From Actinomycetales bacterium (GTDB lineage Bacteria; Actinomycetota; Actinomycetes; Actinomycetales; Microbacteriaceae), in the NCBI GenBank assembly GCA_015654475.1, contig JAATGV010000038.1, positions 48,768 through 112,767 of the forward strand: a stretch of DNA of 64,000 nucleotides, in the 5' to 3' direction. A program made the position numbers and the translations under genes. Below are positions 1 to 12,642 of the stretch, piece by piece. Under the pieces are notes generated by a model, which saw nothing but the letters and a program-made list of their open reading frames with translations, did no database searches and was not told the DNA's origin. Position 1 is the stretch's first letter; each line of letters begins with the position of its first letter.

Positions 1-38
1 CGTTTTAGTCGACCGGCGCTAGCGCGATGGCTCTGCCG

Positions 39-344
39 CTACTGTTGCGGGCCGAGGATCTCGGTTATGCGATCGAGTTTGGCAGTGATCTGGCCGGTGT
101 AGCCCTTGCGAATGTCGCACTTGATGACCAGCGAGACACGGTCGGAGTCTTCTTGGACCGCCTCCGTGGCACGGCGAACAACATCGAAGCATTCGTCCCA
201 CGTGCCTTCGATGGTGGTGAACATTGAGCCTTCCTCCCGGGGCAGGCCGGATTCTCTGATGACCTTGATGGCTTTGGCAACCGAGTTGTGCACCGAGCCA
301 TCGGGGTTTGAGACGGATGGGGCGACGGAGAATGCGACAAGCAT
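39..344 (-). CDS. Thiamine-binding-like protein, MTH1187/YkoF (DUF77) family
   Basis: A 101-residue cytoplasmic protein beginning MLVAFSVAPS. Its length and pattern fit the MTH1187/YkoF family: an early strand, a conserved G-S-M-F-T-T-I-E-G turn near residue 40, and a closing amphipathic helix. Family members are small ferredoxin-like proteins, some of which bind thiamine or a related pyrimidine. The actual ligand here is unknown. The ATG is supported by an AAAGGAA ribosome-binding site about 5 nt upstream. No thiamine gene is adjacent. Family assignment is fairly firm, function is not. Confidence 0.75.
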   Translation of the reverse strand: MLVAFSVAPSVSNPDGSVHNSVAKAIKVIRESGLPREEGSMFTTIEGTWDECFDVVRRATEAVQEDSDRVSLVIKCDIRKGYTGQITAKLDRITEILGPQQ

Positions 345-428
345 GGGATTCCTTTCGGCGAGACGACACCTCTATCATGCCTGTTCGTTGACCGATGCGT
401 GCTGCTGCGGCTGTCCGCGCGGGCGCCG

Positions 429-1028
429 TCAGTGTGCGCCGTCGGCGGGGCTGGGCACCCGCGTCGTTGTATCGGCGCGTCCAAGCATCATGGTGATGAC
501 TCGGTTGGCATTGAGGGGGACTATTCGTGTGTTGGGGTGCATGCGTGCCCATACGCGGAACAGCTCGTCGGCGAAGCCCTGGTCGACGAAGTCGACTTTT
601 GCGAAGTCGAGATCGACATGACGAAACTTTTCGAGTCCGGATGCGATGCGTCTTGCTTCACTACGGCTCAGAAACTCGCCGTCGAGGCGGACCAAGGAAA
701 TGCGGGTGCGGCTGTGGTCGAAACTCCCGGTTTCGGGGGAGGTGAAGTTGTTGAAGATGTCGGCGAGGTTGCGCGTCTTTTGGGTGGCGATGGTGAGGCT
801 GATACGAGTTCCGATGGTGAATTCGGTCACGCCGGCTGCTTCATCGTTGATTGTGTTGTCGACAATCAGGGCCAAGCCGTTTGCTTCAAGTTTGAATGTG
901 TCCACGGCTTTGGAGGTGAAGAAGATCCCCTCGCCGCTGTGACGACCTGGCGCTGTGGTGCGTTTGCCTTTCAGGATTTCAAAGATTGCGTCTAGAGATT
1001 TGGGGTCACTCTGCGAAGCGCTGAGCCA
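429..1028 (-). pseudogene. N-terminally truncated ATP-binding DUF4325 (STAS-like) protein
   Basis: The frame is open from 1028 down to the stop at 429 (199 codons). The only usable start inside it is the GTG at 905, which gives 158 residues. Upstream of that GTG the frame still encodes convincing protein, including a GRHSGEGIFFTS stretch that looks like the G-x-G lid of a GHKL ATPase. It then meets an in-frame TGA at 1031-1029 with no start codon between. Full-length DUF4325 proteins usually carry a DNA-binding or ATPase N-terminal half before the STAS-like part, seen here from about 905 downward (RISLVRLDGEFLSRSEA, then VDLDFAKVDFVDQGFADEL). The gene therefore appears to have lost its first half. 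A short functional STAS-like protein started at 905 remains possible. Confidence 0.6.
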
Positions 1029-1186
1029 TCAAGTGGAGAAGATTTGGCGCAGGGTGGAGATTTTCTCACCGGATGAGGCGGTGGCGGAGATGCCGGATTC
1101 GAAAGGCGGTTGCCGTGTCGGTGGTCACGGTTAAGCTAGTACAACCAGATTTCAGTACAGCCAGATTTCAGAACGGATGGGCGCAC

Positions 1187-4860
<3,674 letters not shown>

Positions 4861-5038
4861 GGCGGGACGGCTGCGAAATCCCGCCGCAGGGGAATCCTCG
4901 AAGCGCTGTAGACCTTAGGCGGGCGGCACCGACGGATAGTTCAGTGCGCCTGCATCGCCCATTCACGGTCGCTTCCAAGCGGGTCATGTCGGGCAGGGAC
5001 AAAAAGAGCACAGGTACAGCATTTATGATGGGAGGCAA

Positions 5039-5965
5039 ATGGCCCCTGGCAGCTTTCCTCAAGACGAAGGTGTTGGCCGGCGCGTGCGGAATATGGGAGA
5101 AGTCGTGAGTTCTGGCGGTGCGTGGCAAGACTGGTTACCCGAGTATGCTGCCGAGTTCCTGTTTTCGCCGCGCAATGATGACGACAAGTACCGGCGTGGG
5201 GTCGTGGGTCTTGTCACCGGGTCGCCTGCCTACCAGGGCGCTGCGCTGCTCGGAACGGCGGCTGCAGCACGCAGTGGCGCTGGAATGGTTCGCTACGTTG
5301 GTCCGCCTGCGATGAGCAACCTTGTGTTGTTGCGCAGGCCGGAGATCGTGCTCGGGATGGGCCGGGTACAAGCGTGGGTGCTCGGCTCTGGTGTTCCTGC
5401 CGACAAAAACAGCTCGCAACGCGAACACGTTCGCGCCGCGCTTGGGGAGAACCTGCCGACCGTCGTCGATGCGGGCGCCATCAGCGATGCACTTCCGTTC
5501 GTCGGCAGGACAACCTCTAAGCCATTCATTTTTACCCCGCACGCGAGCGAGCTTGCCAGCATGCTCAAAGAGCTCGGCTTCCCCACCTCTCGGCAGGCCA
5601 TCGAGGCCAACCCGGGTGGCCACGCGATCGTGACAGCGCAGCTGGTCGGTGCAACGGTGCTGCTCAAAGGCAAAGACACGTGTGTCGCCAACCAGAATGG
5701 CACGGCTCTCGTAGTGCGCAGCCTTCCATCGGTGCTTGCAACGGCGGGCACCGGCGACGTGCTGGCGGGCCTCATCGGCGGCCTGCTCGCCATTGCGAGT
5801 TCCCGCATGGATCTTACCCATCCAGACAACTTGGCGATGATCGCGGCTACCGGTGCATACATCCACGGTCGGGCGGCGACGCTGGCTTCCCAGGGCCGGC
5901 CCATTGTCGCGGACGATATTTCCGATCACATTCCGGCGGCGATCGCCGAGCTCATAGCCCGCTGA
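5039..5965 (+). CDS. nnrD: ADP/ATP-dependent NAD(P)H-hydrate dehydratase
   Basis: Repairs hydrated NAD(P)H (NADHX) by nucleotide-dependent dehydration. It has the YjeF C-terminal (ribokinase-like) fold: PAYQGAALLGTAAAARSGAGMVRY near the start, FTPHASELASMLKELG in the middle, and the nucleotide-binding GTGDVLAGLIGGLLA near residue 240. The protein has the dehydratase domain only, with no N-terminal epimerase domain. The ATG at 5039 has a GGAGG close upstream (5031-5035). A GTG at 5105 behind GGGAGA is a good alternative that removes a non-conserved 22-residue leader. Confidence 0.9.
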   Translation: MAPGSFPQDEGVGRRVRNMGEVVSSGGAWQDWLPEYAAEFLFSPRNDDDKYRRGVVGLVTGSPAYQGAALLGTAAAARSGAGMVRYVGPPAMSNLVLLRRPEIVLGMGRVQAWVLGSGVPADKNSSQREHVRAALGENLPTVVDAGAISDALPFVGRTTSKPFIFTPHASELASMLKELGFPTSRQAIEANPGGHAIVTAQLVGATVLLKGKDTCVANQNGTALVVRSLPSVLATAGTGDVLAGLIGGLLAIASSRMDLTHPDNLAMIAATGAYIHGRAATLASQGRPIVADDISDHIPAAIAELIAR

Positions 5966-5997
5966 GCGCTGCCTGCAGATTGCGCCGGGATCGGCTC

Positions 5998-6801
5998 TTA
6001 GTCCTCGTTGATGGTCGCCAGCGCGTCGGAGTGGATGGCGCCGTTGGTGGCGAGGCCTGAGCCACCCCAAATCCCTGGCGTACCATCCATCGCGCTGAAC
6101 GATCCACCTGCCTCGCGCACGATCACATCCAGTGCGGCAAGGTCATACGGCTCGACGCCCCACTCACCGGCAAGATCGATCGCTCCCTCGGCCACAAGCA
6201 TGTAGCCCCAGAAGTCACCGAATGCGCGGTTTCGGCCTGTTGCATCGATAAGCCGAAGCAGCGCGTCGGTCTTGCCTGCCTGCTGCCAGTACGAGAACCC
6301 GTTGTAGCTGAGAAAAGCCTCGTTCAGCGCCGGAGTTCGCGACACGTGGATGCGCCGGGCCTGCGGTTCGTGACCGTCTCCTTGGCCGGTGGCCGATTCC
6401 AAAACGAACGCCCCTTCGCCTGCTGCAGCAAACCAGCGCCGCCCAAGAGCCGGTGCGCTGACGACTCCGACGCTTGGCACGCCGTCGATCGCGAGCGCGA
6501 CGAGAGTGCCCCAGATGGGCACACCTCGCACAAAGTTCGCTGTGCCGTCGATGGGATCGATGATCCATTCGCGGCCGCTGCGCTGCCGGGTGCCGCCGCC
6601 GAACTCCTCCCCGAGCACCACGTCGTCGGGAAACCGGGTGGTGATGGCTGTTCGGATCGCTGTCTCTGCCTCGAGGTCGGCCTGCGATACGGGGGTTTGA
6701 TCGGCTTTCTGCCGAACCGCGAGAGCTGGATCACGAAAAAGCGGCACCGTGATGGCATCGGCGAGATCGGCGAGGTGGTGGGCGAATTCGAGATCATTCA
6801 C
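5998..6801 (-). CDS. hisN: Inositol-monophosphatase-family phosphatase, probable histidinol-phosphatase HisN
   Basis: 267 residues with the full metal site of the Mg-dependent Li-sensitive phosphatases: GEEFG at 64-68, IDPIDGTANF at 81-90 (D82, D85), and a C-terminal YDLAALDVIVREAGG. In Actinobacteria the copy beside aroA and rsgA is usually the monofunctional histidinol-phosphatase of histidine synthesis, so HisN is the best call. Inositol-1-phosphatase activity cannot be excluded from sequence. It is convergent with nnrD (32 nt gap) and downstream of rsgA on the same strand. Confidence 0.85.
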   Translation of the reverse strand: MNDLEFAHHLADLADAITVPLFRDPALAVRQKADQTPVSQADLEAETAIRTAITTRFPDDVVLGEEFGGGTRQRSGREWIIDPIDGTANFVRGVPIWGTLVALAIDGVPSVGVVSAPALGRRWFAAAGEGAFVLESATGQGDGHEPQARRIHVSRTPALNEAFLSYNGFSYWQQAGKTDALLRLIDATGRNRAFGDFWGYMLVAEGAIDLAGEWGVEPYDLAALDVIVREAGGSFSAMDGTPGIWGGSGLATNGAIHSDALATINED

Positions 6802-6957
6802 ACGTTCAACCCTACGGGATCGCGATGCGAGAGAATCCGCCAGCCCGCGGACGTTTCGATACGGTCATCTGCTCGAACAGGGCAACGGCGGATCGTGAGG
6901 GAGGCCGATTTTCGGCTCGGGTGTTTGGCCCTGGGCCATCGGCACGGGCCTGCGGCG

Positions 6958-8007
6958 TTAACTGAGCGTGGCGAGAAGCCGTTGCAACGAGTCGAGCCTT
7001 GCGGCTGAGGACTCGTCGAGCTTGCCCTGCTGAACCGCCTCGATAATGGCGCAATCGGGGGAATCTGGGAGATGGGTGCAGCCGCGTGGGCAGTTCTCGG
7101 CCACTGCCGCGAGGTCGGGAAACGCGCCAAGGATGTTTCCTGGATCGATATGACCGAGGCCGAACGAGCGCACGCCGGGAGTGTCGACGATCCATCCCGC
7201 CTGCACGAAACCTTTGGCAGCCTGCGCAAACGCATCCACCCCATCCAGGGGGAAAGCCACCGCAGAGGACGAGGTATGCCGGCCACGCCCCGTCACAGCG
7301 TTCACATGGCCTGTCGCCCGGGCCGCGTCTGGAACGAGCGCGTTGATCAGCGTTGACTTGCCAACCCCGGAATGCCCGACGAGCACCGTGAAATGCCCCG
7401 CGAGCAGGTCGGTCAGCTCGTCGAGGGCAGGGTTGGCGATGGATGTCGCCACCACAGGAAGGTCTGCCCCCGCAATAGCGCCGAGCAGAGGAGCCGGATC
7501 GGCCAGATCGGTTTTGGTGATGCACAACAGCGGAGAGATGCGGGCATCGTATGCGGCCACGAGATAGCGGTCGATGAGACGCGGTCGTGGCTCGGGGTCG
7601 GCCGCAGCGGCCACGATGAGCATCTGGTCGACGTTCGCTACGATCGTGCGTTCGACATGGTCTGTGTCGTCTGCGCTTCGGCGCAGCATGGTTGTGCGCT
7701 CGCCCACGCGCACGATTCGGGCAAGAGAGCCGTCGGTCCCCGACGTGTCGCCGACCACGTCGACCCGATCGCCGACGACGATCGCCTCATCGCGCAACTC
7801 GCGGGCCCGCGATGTTGTGACGGGGGTCCCGGCAACCATCACGCGGTACCGGCCGCGATCCACTCCGACCACGAATCCGGGAAGAGCCTGGGCGTACGTG
7901 GGCCGCTGCTTGGTGCGTGGCCGATTGCCCTTGGGGTTGGGGCGAACGCGCACGCTCGTCTCGTCATAGTCGTCGTAGTTGATGCCCGGCGGCTGGCGAT
8001 TAGCCAA
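6958..8007 (-). CDS. rsgA: Ribosome small-subunit biogenesis GTPase RsgA
   Basis: Circularly permuted GTPase that checks 30S maturation. An OB fold precedes the GTPase motifs in permuted order: TKTD (164-167), P-loop GHSGVGKST (211-219), DTPG (275-278). The zinc motif follows with C306, C310, H312 and C319. I choose the TTG at 8007 (349 residues). It has a strong GGAGGTG site 6 nt upstream, and the extra 22 codons before it are the aroA 3' end read in another frame. It overlaps the aroA stop by 8 bp, indicating translational coupling. Confidence 0.93.
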   Translation of the reverse strand: MANRQPPGINYDDYDETSVRVRPNPKGNRPRTKQRPTYAQALPGFVVGVDRGRYRVMVAGTPVTTSRARELRDEAIVVGDRVDVVGDTSGTDGSLARIVRVGERTTMLRRSADDTDHVERTIVANVDQMLIVAAAADPEPRPRLIDRYLVAAYDARISPLLCITKTDLADPAPLLGAIAGADLPVVATSIANPALDELTDLLAGHFTVLVGHSGVGKSTLINALVPDAARATGHVNAVTGRGRHTSSSAVAFPLDGVDAFAQAAKGFVQAGWIVDTPGVRSFGLGHIDPGNILGAFPDLAAVAENCPRGCTHLPDSPDCAIIEAVQQGKLDESSAARLDSLQRLLATLS

Positions 8008-9373
8008 GCGGCACCTCCATGGTGGTCGTCGTGCGACCGGACCGGCCGAGCATCGCGGTCCACAACTCGACAAACTCGGGCAGCGTTTTCGTGGTCGACG
8101 CTATGCCCTCGACCTCGACCCCTGGCACCAGAAGGCCGACGAGCGCGCCAGTTGTCGCCATCCGGTGGTCGGCATAACTGCGCCAGACGCCGCCATGCAG
8201 TTTCGCGGGGCTGATGACAAGGCCATCCTCGGTTTCGACGGCATTGCCGCCAAGGCCGGTGATCTCGGCGGCGAGTGCGGCGAGGCGGTTGGTCTCGTGA
8301 CCGCGCAAGTGGGCGACGCCGCGCAGGGTGCTCGGCGAGTCTGCGAGAGCGGCGAGTCCTGCGACCGTCGGTGTCAGCTCGCCGCAGGAGGAAAGGTCGA
8401 TGTCGATGCCGCGCAAGCGCCCTGTGCCGGTCGCGGTGAGCGCGTCTCCGTCGATCTGGATGTGTGCGCCCATGCGTTCGATAATGCTCGGGAACATGTC
8501 ACCGACCTGGGTGGTGGTTGTCGGCCAGCCCATGATCGTGACGGAGCCCTCGGTGAGCGCTGCCGCAGCGAGAAAGGGCGCGGCGTTGGAGAGATCGGGT
8601 TCGATGGTGACATCGGCGCCGCTGAGCGCTCCGGGATCGATGCGCCAGCGTGAGTCGCCGATTTGCGTGATCACGCCTCCGCGGCCCGCCACCGACTGGA
8701 TGGTCATGTCGATGTGCGGAAGGCTCGGCAACGATGGGCCGTCATGGATCAGGTCGAGGCCGTTGTCGAAACGGGGTGCGGAGAGCACGAGACCGGACAC
8801 GAACTGGCTCGATGCCGACGCATCGATGGTGATCGTTCCTCCGGAGACGCTGCCAGTGCCGTGCACGGTGAACGGCAGGGCTCCACGGCCATCGTCGGCA
8901 ACATCCACCCCGAGTGCCCGAAGTGCATTGATGACTGTGCGCATTGGGCGAACACGTGCGCCGGGGTCGCCATCGAAGTTGGCCGGGCCTAGTCCGAGGG
9001 CCGCAACGGGCGGCACGAACCGCATCACAGTGCCAGCAAGGCCGCAGTCGATGCTTCCGCCATGCAGTTCGCCTGGGGTGACTAACAGGTCTGGCCCGAA
9101 CAGACCGTCGCCGTCGACCTCTTCGATGCGAGTGCCGATCGCTCGCAACGCATCGACCATCAAGTTGGTGTCGCGGGAGAAGAGGGGGCGTCGGATCCGC
9201 GACGGACTCGATGCCAACGCGGAGAGAACCAGCTCGCGGTTCGTGAGCGACTTCGAGCCGGGAATCTGCGCGATAAACGAGATCGGATCGCCGGCAATCG
9301 GCGCAGGCCACAACTTTTCGGCCGAAGATTGCGGGTCGGATCCGTCATTTGGGGAATTACGGGAAATGCTCAT
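8000..9373 (-). CDS. aroA: 3-phosphoshikimate 1-carboxyvinyltransferase (EPSP synthase)
   Basis: Sixth step of the shikimate pathway: shikimate-3-phosphate plus PEP gives EPSP. 457 residues. PGSKSLTNRE (38-47) carries the S3P-binding lysine. CGLAGTVMRF and DPGARVRPM follow, and ADHRMATTGAL lies near the C-terminus with the catalytic region around it. The arrangement aroA-rsgA-hisN divergent from sigH-rsrA is conserved in many Actinobacteria. Its 5' end contains the SigH-type promoter of the divergent operon, so sigH and aroA promoters probably overlap. Confidence 0.96.
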   Translation of the reverse strand: MSISRNSPNDGSDPQSSAEKLWPAPIAGDPISFIAQIPGSKSLTNRELVLSALASSPSRIRRPLFSRDTNLMVDALRAIGTRIEEVDGDGLFGPDLLVTPGELHGGSIDCGLAGTVMRFVPPVAALGLGPANFDGDPGARVRPMRTVINALRALGVDVADDGRGALPFTVHGTGSVSGGTITIDASASSQFVSGLVLSAPRFDNGLDLIHDGPSLPSLPHIDMTIQSVAGRGGVITQIGDSRWRIDPGALSGADVTIEPDLSNAAPFLAAAALTEGSVTIMGWPTTTTQVGDMFPSIIERMGAHIQIDGDALTATGTGRLRGIDIDLSSCGELTPTVAGLAALADSPSTLRGVAHLRGHETNRLAALAAEITGLGGNAVETEDGLVISPAKLHGGVWRSYADHRMATTGALVGLLVPGVEVEGIASTTKTLPEFVELWTAMLGRSGRTTTTMEVPLG

Positions 9374-9378
9374 CAGTT
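9352..9378 (+). promoter_or_regulatory. Probable SigH/SigR-type promoter of sigH-rsrA
   Basis: GGGAAT (9352-9357) is followed after exactly 18 nt by GTT (9376-9378). This matches the GGGAAT-N18-GTT pattern known for SigR/SigH promoters. It points toward sigH, giving a start near 9384, and lies across the first codons of aroA on the other strand. It implies positive autoregulation of the sigma factor. Confidence 0.75.
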
Positions 9379-9463
9379 ATGAGTCTATTGAGGGCGGTCC
9401 CGATAAGGGGACTCCTTCGCCAACGTGAACGCCTGCTCCTGCAGAGAAAGCATGAGGCCACCA

Positions 9464-10387
9464 ATGAAGAGCGCAGTGCTCGAACATCGTCGAACGCTAG
9501 ACTATGGCCCCATGGATGAGGTCGAGGCAAATGCCGATTTTGTGGACGACATGGGCGAGAGGCGAACTGATGGCGTGAATGTCATCAGGAGCGACTCGCG
9601 TGTCGATGCCGACCACGAGACGAATGGTTTCGATGCTGAGTCGTCAACTGGCACAGATCGGCTTGCTGATACGGAGCCAGAAGCGGTTTCGGAGCCGGAA
9701 GAGAATCTCGACTCGGGCAATCCACTCCAGACGTCGGACGATGGCGCTGTAACGTCAGCCGAGGCCCCGTCTGAGCTAGAGAAGATCGTTGACATTGACA
9801 CGTTGTCTGCCGCTCAGCTCAGCGACTTGTTCCAATTCCAGGCAATGCCGTTCGTCGACCAGCTGTATGCGGCCGCTATTCGGATGACGCGCAACCAGTC
9901 GGACGCTCAAGACTTGGTTCAGGAGACCTACGCGAAGGCTTTCGCGGCTTTCCGCAATTTTCGGCAAGGCACGAACCTGAAGGCCTGGCTGTACCGGATC
10001 CTCACCAACGCCTTCATCAACACGTATCGCAAGAAGCAGCGCGACCCATACTCAGGCAGTATCGACGAGTTGGAAGAGTGGCAGATCGGCACAGCCGAAT
10101 CGGCGACGGCTATGGCCTCCCGCTCGGCCGAGGCGGAGGCGATCGACCACATGCCGGATGGGCGGGTCAAGGATGCTCTCCAAGCGTTGCCGGAAGATTT
10201 TCGTCTCGCCGTCTATCTTGCAGACGTAGAAGGCTTTGCCTACCAAGAAATTGCCGACATGATGAAAACACCGGTCGGCACTGTGATGAGTCGGCTGCAC
10301 CGCGGCCGCAAACTATTGAGGAAGTACCTGATGGACTACGCCGTTGAAGCGGGTCTGGTGGATGCCAAGAACGGAGCCACATCGTGA
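9464..10387 (+). CDS. sigH: ECF sigma factor of the SigH/SigR oxidative-stress family
   Basis: Region 2 lies at about 125-195 ([23 protein letters not shown], then [27 protein letters not shown]). Region 4 lies at about 240-295 ([21 protein letters not shown], then [15 protein letters not shown]). These are near-signature sequences for SigH/SigR, which drives thioredoxin and proteostasis genes under disulfide stress. The start is uncertain. The ATG at 9464 follows a GAGG, and an ATG at 9512 would remove 16 residues. Either way there is an unusually long acidic N-terminal extension, roughly 100 residues more than mycobacterial SigH. The stop overlaps rsrA (GTGA). Confidence 0.93.
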   Translation: MKSAVLEHRRTLDYGPMDEVEANADFVDDMGERRTDGVNVIRSDSRVDADHETNGFDAESSTGTDRLADTEPEAVSEPEENLDSGNPLQTSDDGAVTSAEAPSELEKIVDIDTLSAAQLSDLFQFQAMPFVDQLYAAAIRMTRNQSDAQDLVQETYAKAFAAFRNFRQGTNLKAWLYRILTNAFINTYRKKQRDPYSGSIDELEEWQIGTAESATAMASRSAEAEAIDHMPDGRVKDALQALPEDFRLAVYLADVEGFAYQEIADMMKTPVGTVMSRLHRGRKLLRKYLMDYAVEAGLVDAKNGATS

Positions 10388-10689
10388 GTGAGAATTGCCA
10401 TTGCCCAGAAGCGCGGGTTCTGCAGTTGGAGGACTATATCCACAACGAACTCTGCGCCGAAGACGCCGCAGATATTCGTGCGCACATCGCCTCGTGCCCT
10501 GAGTGCCGAAACGAACACAAGGTCGGCCTGGTGCTGACCCAGGTGATCGCAAGGTCCTGTGCTGAGAGCGCGCCGGATGAGCTTCGCGCTCAGATTCTTG
10601 CCAACCTGCGGAACATCCAGTCCGGCCATGCCGGTGGCAGTTCGGTTGAGGCTTCTGATGTTGAGGCTGGCGGGCGTTCGTTCGCTTAG
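10384..10689 (+). CDS. rsrA: Zinc-containing anti-sigma factor, RsrA/RshA type
   Basis: 101 residues beginning at a GTG that overlaps the sigH stop. It carries the HxxxCxxC motif of ZAS proteins at H34-C38-C41 (HIASCPEC), plus C5 and C7 near the N-terminus. In the family these ligands bind zinc and form a disulfide on oxidation, releasing SigH. Coupled translation with sigH keeps the two in balance. The tail beyond residue 80 is Gly/Ser-rich and probably disordered. Confidence 0.93.
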   Translation: MSENCHCPEARVLQLEDYIHNELCAEDAADIRAHIASCPECRNEHKVGLVLTQVIARSCAESAPDELRAQILANLRNIQSGHAGGSSVEASDVEAGGRSFA

Positions 10690-10917
10690 CTGAGCGGGGT
10701 CGGCCGGCCACGCGCATGGTTGTGCGCGCCTCGGTGACGTTCGGCGTGGCTCGAGATGTAATCGGGCTCGGGCATCGACCGGGCCTGAGCCTGTAGCGTA
10801 CGTTGGTCCCTGCCACGCACAGGGGGGTGCCTGTTCGTTGGATTGGGTCTATGTGCACCCTCTCGGTCGGTCCCTGTTGCGTGCGTGGCGCATACCGTGC
10901 TCGATTCCCTTCGGCGC

Positions 10918-11040
10918 TTGAGGCACAATCAGTTTTTTCCCGCCGAGTTTGAGGCGCACCCAGATCCACCTTGCCTGGTTGAGACGCACCCAGATTCACC
11001 GTGCCGGGTTTGAAGCACAACCAGATCTATCCCGTCGGGT
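10918..11040. repeat. Four degenerate 30/31-bp direct repeats (family D)
   Basis: Units begin at about 10920, 10951, 10981 and 11012 with the core GAGGCGCACCCAGATCCACC and variants (GAGACGCACCCAGATTCACC; GAAGCACAACCAGATC). Each unit ends in a GCC(T/G)GG-like run. A fifth related start, GAGACACAACCAG, occurs near 11432 on the far side of the family C element. They are too divergent and gapless to be CRISPR, and their function is unknown. Confidence 0.7.
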
Positions 11041-11096
11041 GCCCGCCCGGATCGCTGCACTGCGTCTGGCATGGCGTTATTCGTGGTCCACTTCCC

Positions 11097-11401
11097 TGCA
11101 GACGCCCCCATCCGAAATCTCGAACCCTGAACGTGGAATCTCGGCAGAACTGCCGCGGAGCGCATACTCGCGCTCCGCTTTCGTGCAGACGCCCCCAAAC
11201 GAATGCCAGATCCGCTTACCCATTACGTGGCCGATGCCCGAAATAGCGGGCAACACGTCGAGAGTCTGCGGTCCGTGGGAGCTTCGGGTGGGGGCGTGTG
11301 CTTTTTGTAGCGGATGGCGTATGTGCGTTGGCTGTGTCGGTTACGCGGGCAACGCAGCGGATATATGTAGGCTGCAGAGGTTTCGGGTGGGGGCGTCTGC
11401 A
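11097..11401. repeat. Family C palindromic element, four-unit form (305 bp)
   Basis: Four copies of a roughly 21-nt unit with core TGCAGACGCCCCCA: forward at 11097-11117 and 11184-11204, reverse at 11282-11301 and 11381-11401. The outermost copies are near-perfect inverted repeats with one mismatch in 21. The order forward, forward, reverse, reverse is the same as in family A, but with longer spacers that contain smaller hairpins (for example around 11160-11180 and 11237-11252). Confidence 0.85.
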
Positions 11402-11497
11402 GATTAAGCGATAAGAGCGTCGCCCGGTGGCGAGACACAACCAGCTTCGGGGCCTCCCCGGCCTCATGCCCCAACCCGGCTTCAGACGCTACTACTG

Positions 11498-11983
11498 TTG
11501 ATGATCATGGCGACACCAGACTTTATTCTCGATCTGCGCAAAAAAATTGGCACGGCCCCGCTATGGCTTTCCGGCGTGACAGCGGTGATCGTGGACGAGC
11601 AAGCGCGGGTGCTGCTTGTGCGGCGCACCGACACAGGTGCGTGGACTCCGGTCACCGGAATCATCGATCCGGGTGAGGAGCCCGCTGTCGCCGCGGAACG
11701 CGAGGTTCTCGAAGAGGCAAACATCGTTGCCGAGGTGACGCAGTTGGCGTGGGTGCATTCGCTGCCCCCGATGACATACCCCAACGGGGATCAGTCTCAG
11801 TATCTCGACATCGTCTTTGTCGGCCGCCATGTTTCGGGTGAACCGTTTCCCTCCGATGGCGAGAATACTGATGCGGGATGGTTCTCGGTAGATGATTTTC
11901 CGGAACTCAGCGCCGACATGCGGCAACGCGTCGCCGTGGCACTTGCCGCGCAAGAGGGTGCCCCTGCGCGGTTCGAGCGCTAG
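11498..11983 (+). CDS. Nudix hydrolase
   Basis: 161 residues. The Nudix box spans about 54-76: G54, E60, then REVLEEANI with R68, E69, E72 and E73. The usual final Gly is Asn. These enzymes hydrolyse nucleoside diphosphates linked to another group. The substrate cannot be read from sequence. N-terminal residues before about 22 form an extra helix. It is convergent with the response-regulator gene and overlaps its end by 4 bp. Confidence 0.88.
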   Translation: MMIMATPDFILDLRKKIGTAPLWLSGVTAVIVDEQARVLLVRRTDTGAWTPVTGIIDPGEEPAVAAEREVLEEANIVAEVTQLAWVHSLPPMTYPNGDQSQYLDIVFVGRHVSGEPFPSDGENTDAGWFSVDDFPELSADMRQRVAVALAAQEGAPARFER

Positions 11984-12642
11984 AGCAGTTTGCGTTCGAG
12001 AGCCCAGGCTGTGAGTTCGTGCCGCGATGACAACTGCAGTTTGCGCAGCACTGCGGAGACATGAGTTTCGACGGTCTTGATCGATATATACAGTTCTGAT
12101 GCCGTTTCGCGGTAGCTGTACCCGCGAGCAATCAGCCGCATCACTTCTTGCTCTCGCGCCGAGAGCCGGTCGAGCTCATCATCGGCGTGCGCGGTCTCAC
12201 CGCCGGCAGCCCCGAACACGTCGAGTACGAAGCCGGCGAGCTTCGGCGAGAAGACCGCGTCGCCATCTGCTACCCGGCGCACGGCATCAGATACTTCGGC
12301 GCCTGAGGAGCTCTTGGTGATGTATCCGCGGGCGCCCGCCCGGATCACGCTGACCACATCATCCGCAGCGTCAGAGACGGAGAGTGCCAAGAAGCGGGGC
12401 TGTCCGCCACCGGCGTGAACGCGTTCGATCACTTCGGTGCCCCCGCCGCCTGATCCTCCGGGCAGGTGCACGTCGAGCAGCACGACCTCGGGATTCGACT
12501 CCAGGATTTCGGTCACGCCAGCATCCACATCCGCCGCTTCACCGACAACACTGAGATCCGGGGCGAGTTCGCTGCGCAGGCCAGAACGAAAAATGGAGTG
12601 ATCGTCGATGATCACAACGCGGTGGATCCGATCGGGGGTCAT
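11980..12642 (-). CDS. NarL/FixJ-family response regulator
   Basis: 220 residues. The receiver domain has acidic D13 and D14 and the phosphoacceptor D57 in VVLLDVHLPGG. A LuxR-type helix-turn-helix spans about 155-215 (LSAREQEVMRLIARGYSYRETA, then SIKTVETHVSAVLRKL). It overlaps the kinase gene by 4 bp (ATGA) and is its cognate regulator. Likely targets include the divergent PspC membrane-protein genes (inference from position). Confidence 0.93.
   Translation of the reverse strand: MTPDRIHRVVIIDDHSIFRSGLRSELAPDLSVVGEAADVDAGVTEILESNPEVVLLDVHLPGGSGGGGTEVIERVHAGGGQPRFLALSVSDAADDVVSVIRAGARGYITKSSSGAEVSDAVRRVADGDAVFSPKLAGFVLDVFGAAGGETAHADDELDRLSAREQEVMRLIARGYSYRETASELYISIKTVETHVSAVLRKLQLSSRHELTAWALERKLL

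Larger units (their letters stand above)
10690..11497 (+). other. 808-bp non-coding, repeat-rich interval
   Basis: Between rsrA and the Nudix gene no reading frame shows protein-like composition or a recognisable family. The interval holds an array of 30/31-bp degenerate repeats (10918-11040), the large family C palindromic element (11097-11401), and one more related 30-mer-like unit after it (about 11431-11461). I recognise no RNA family. Confidence 0.7.
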
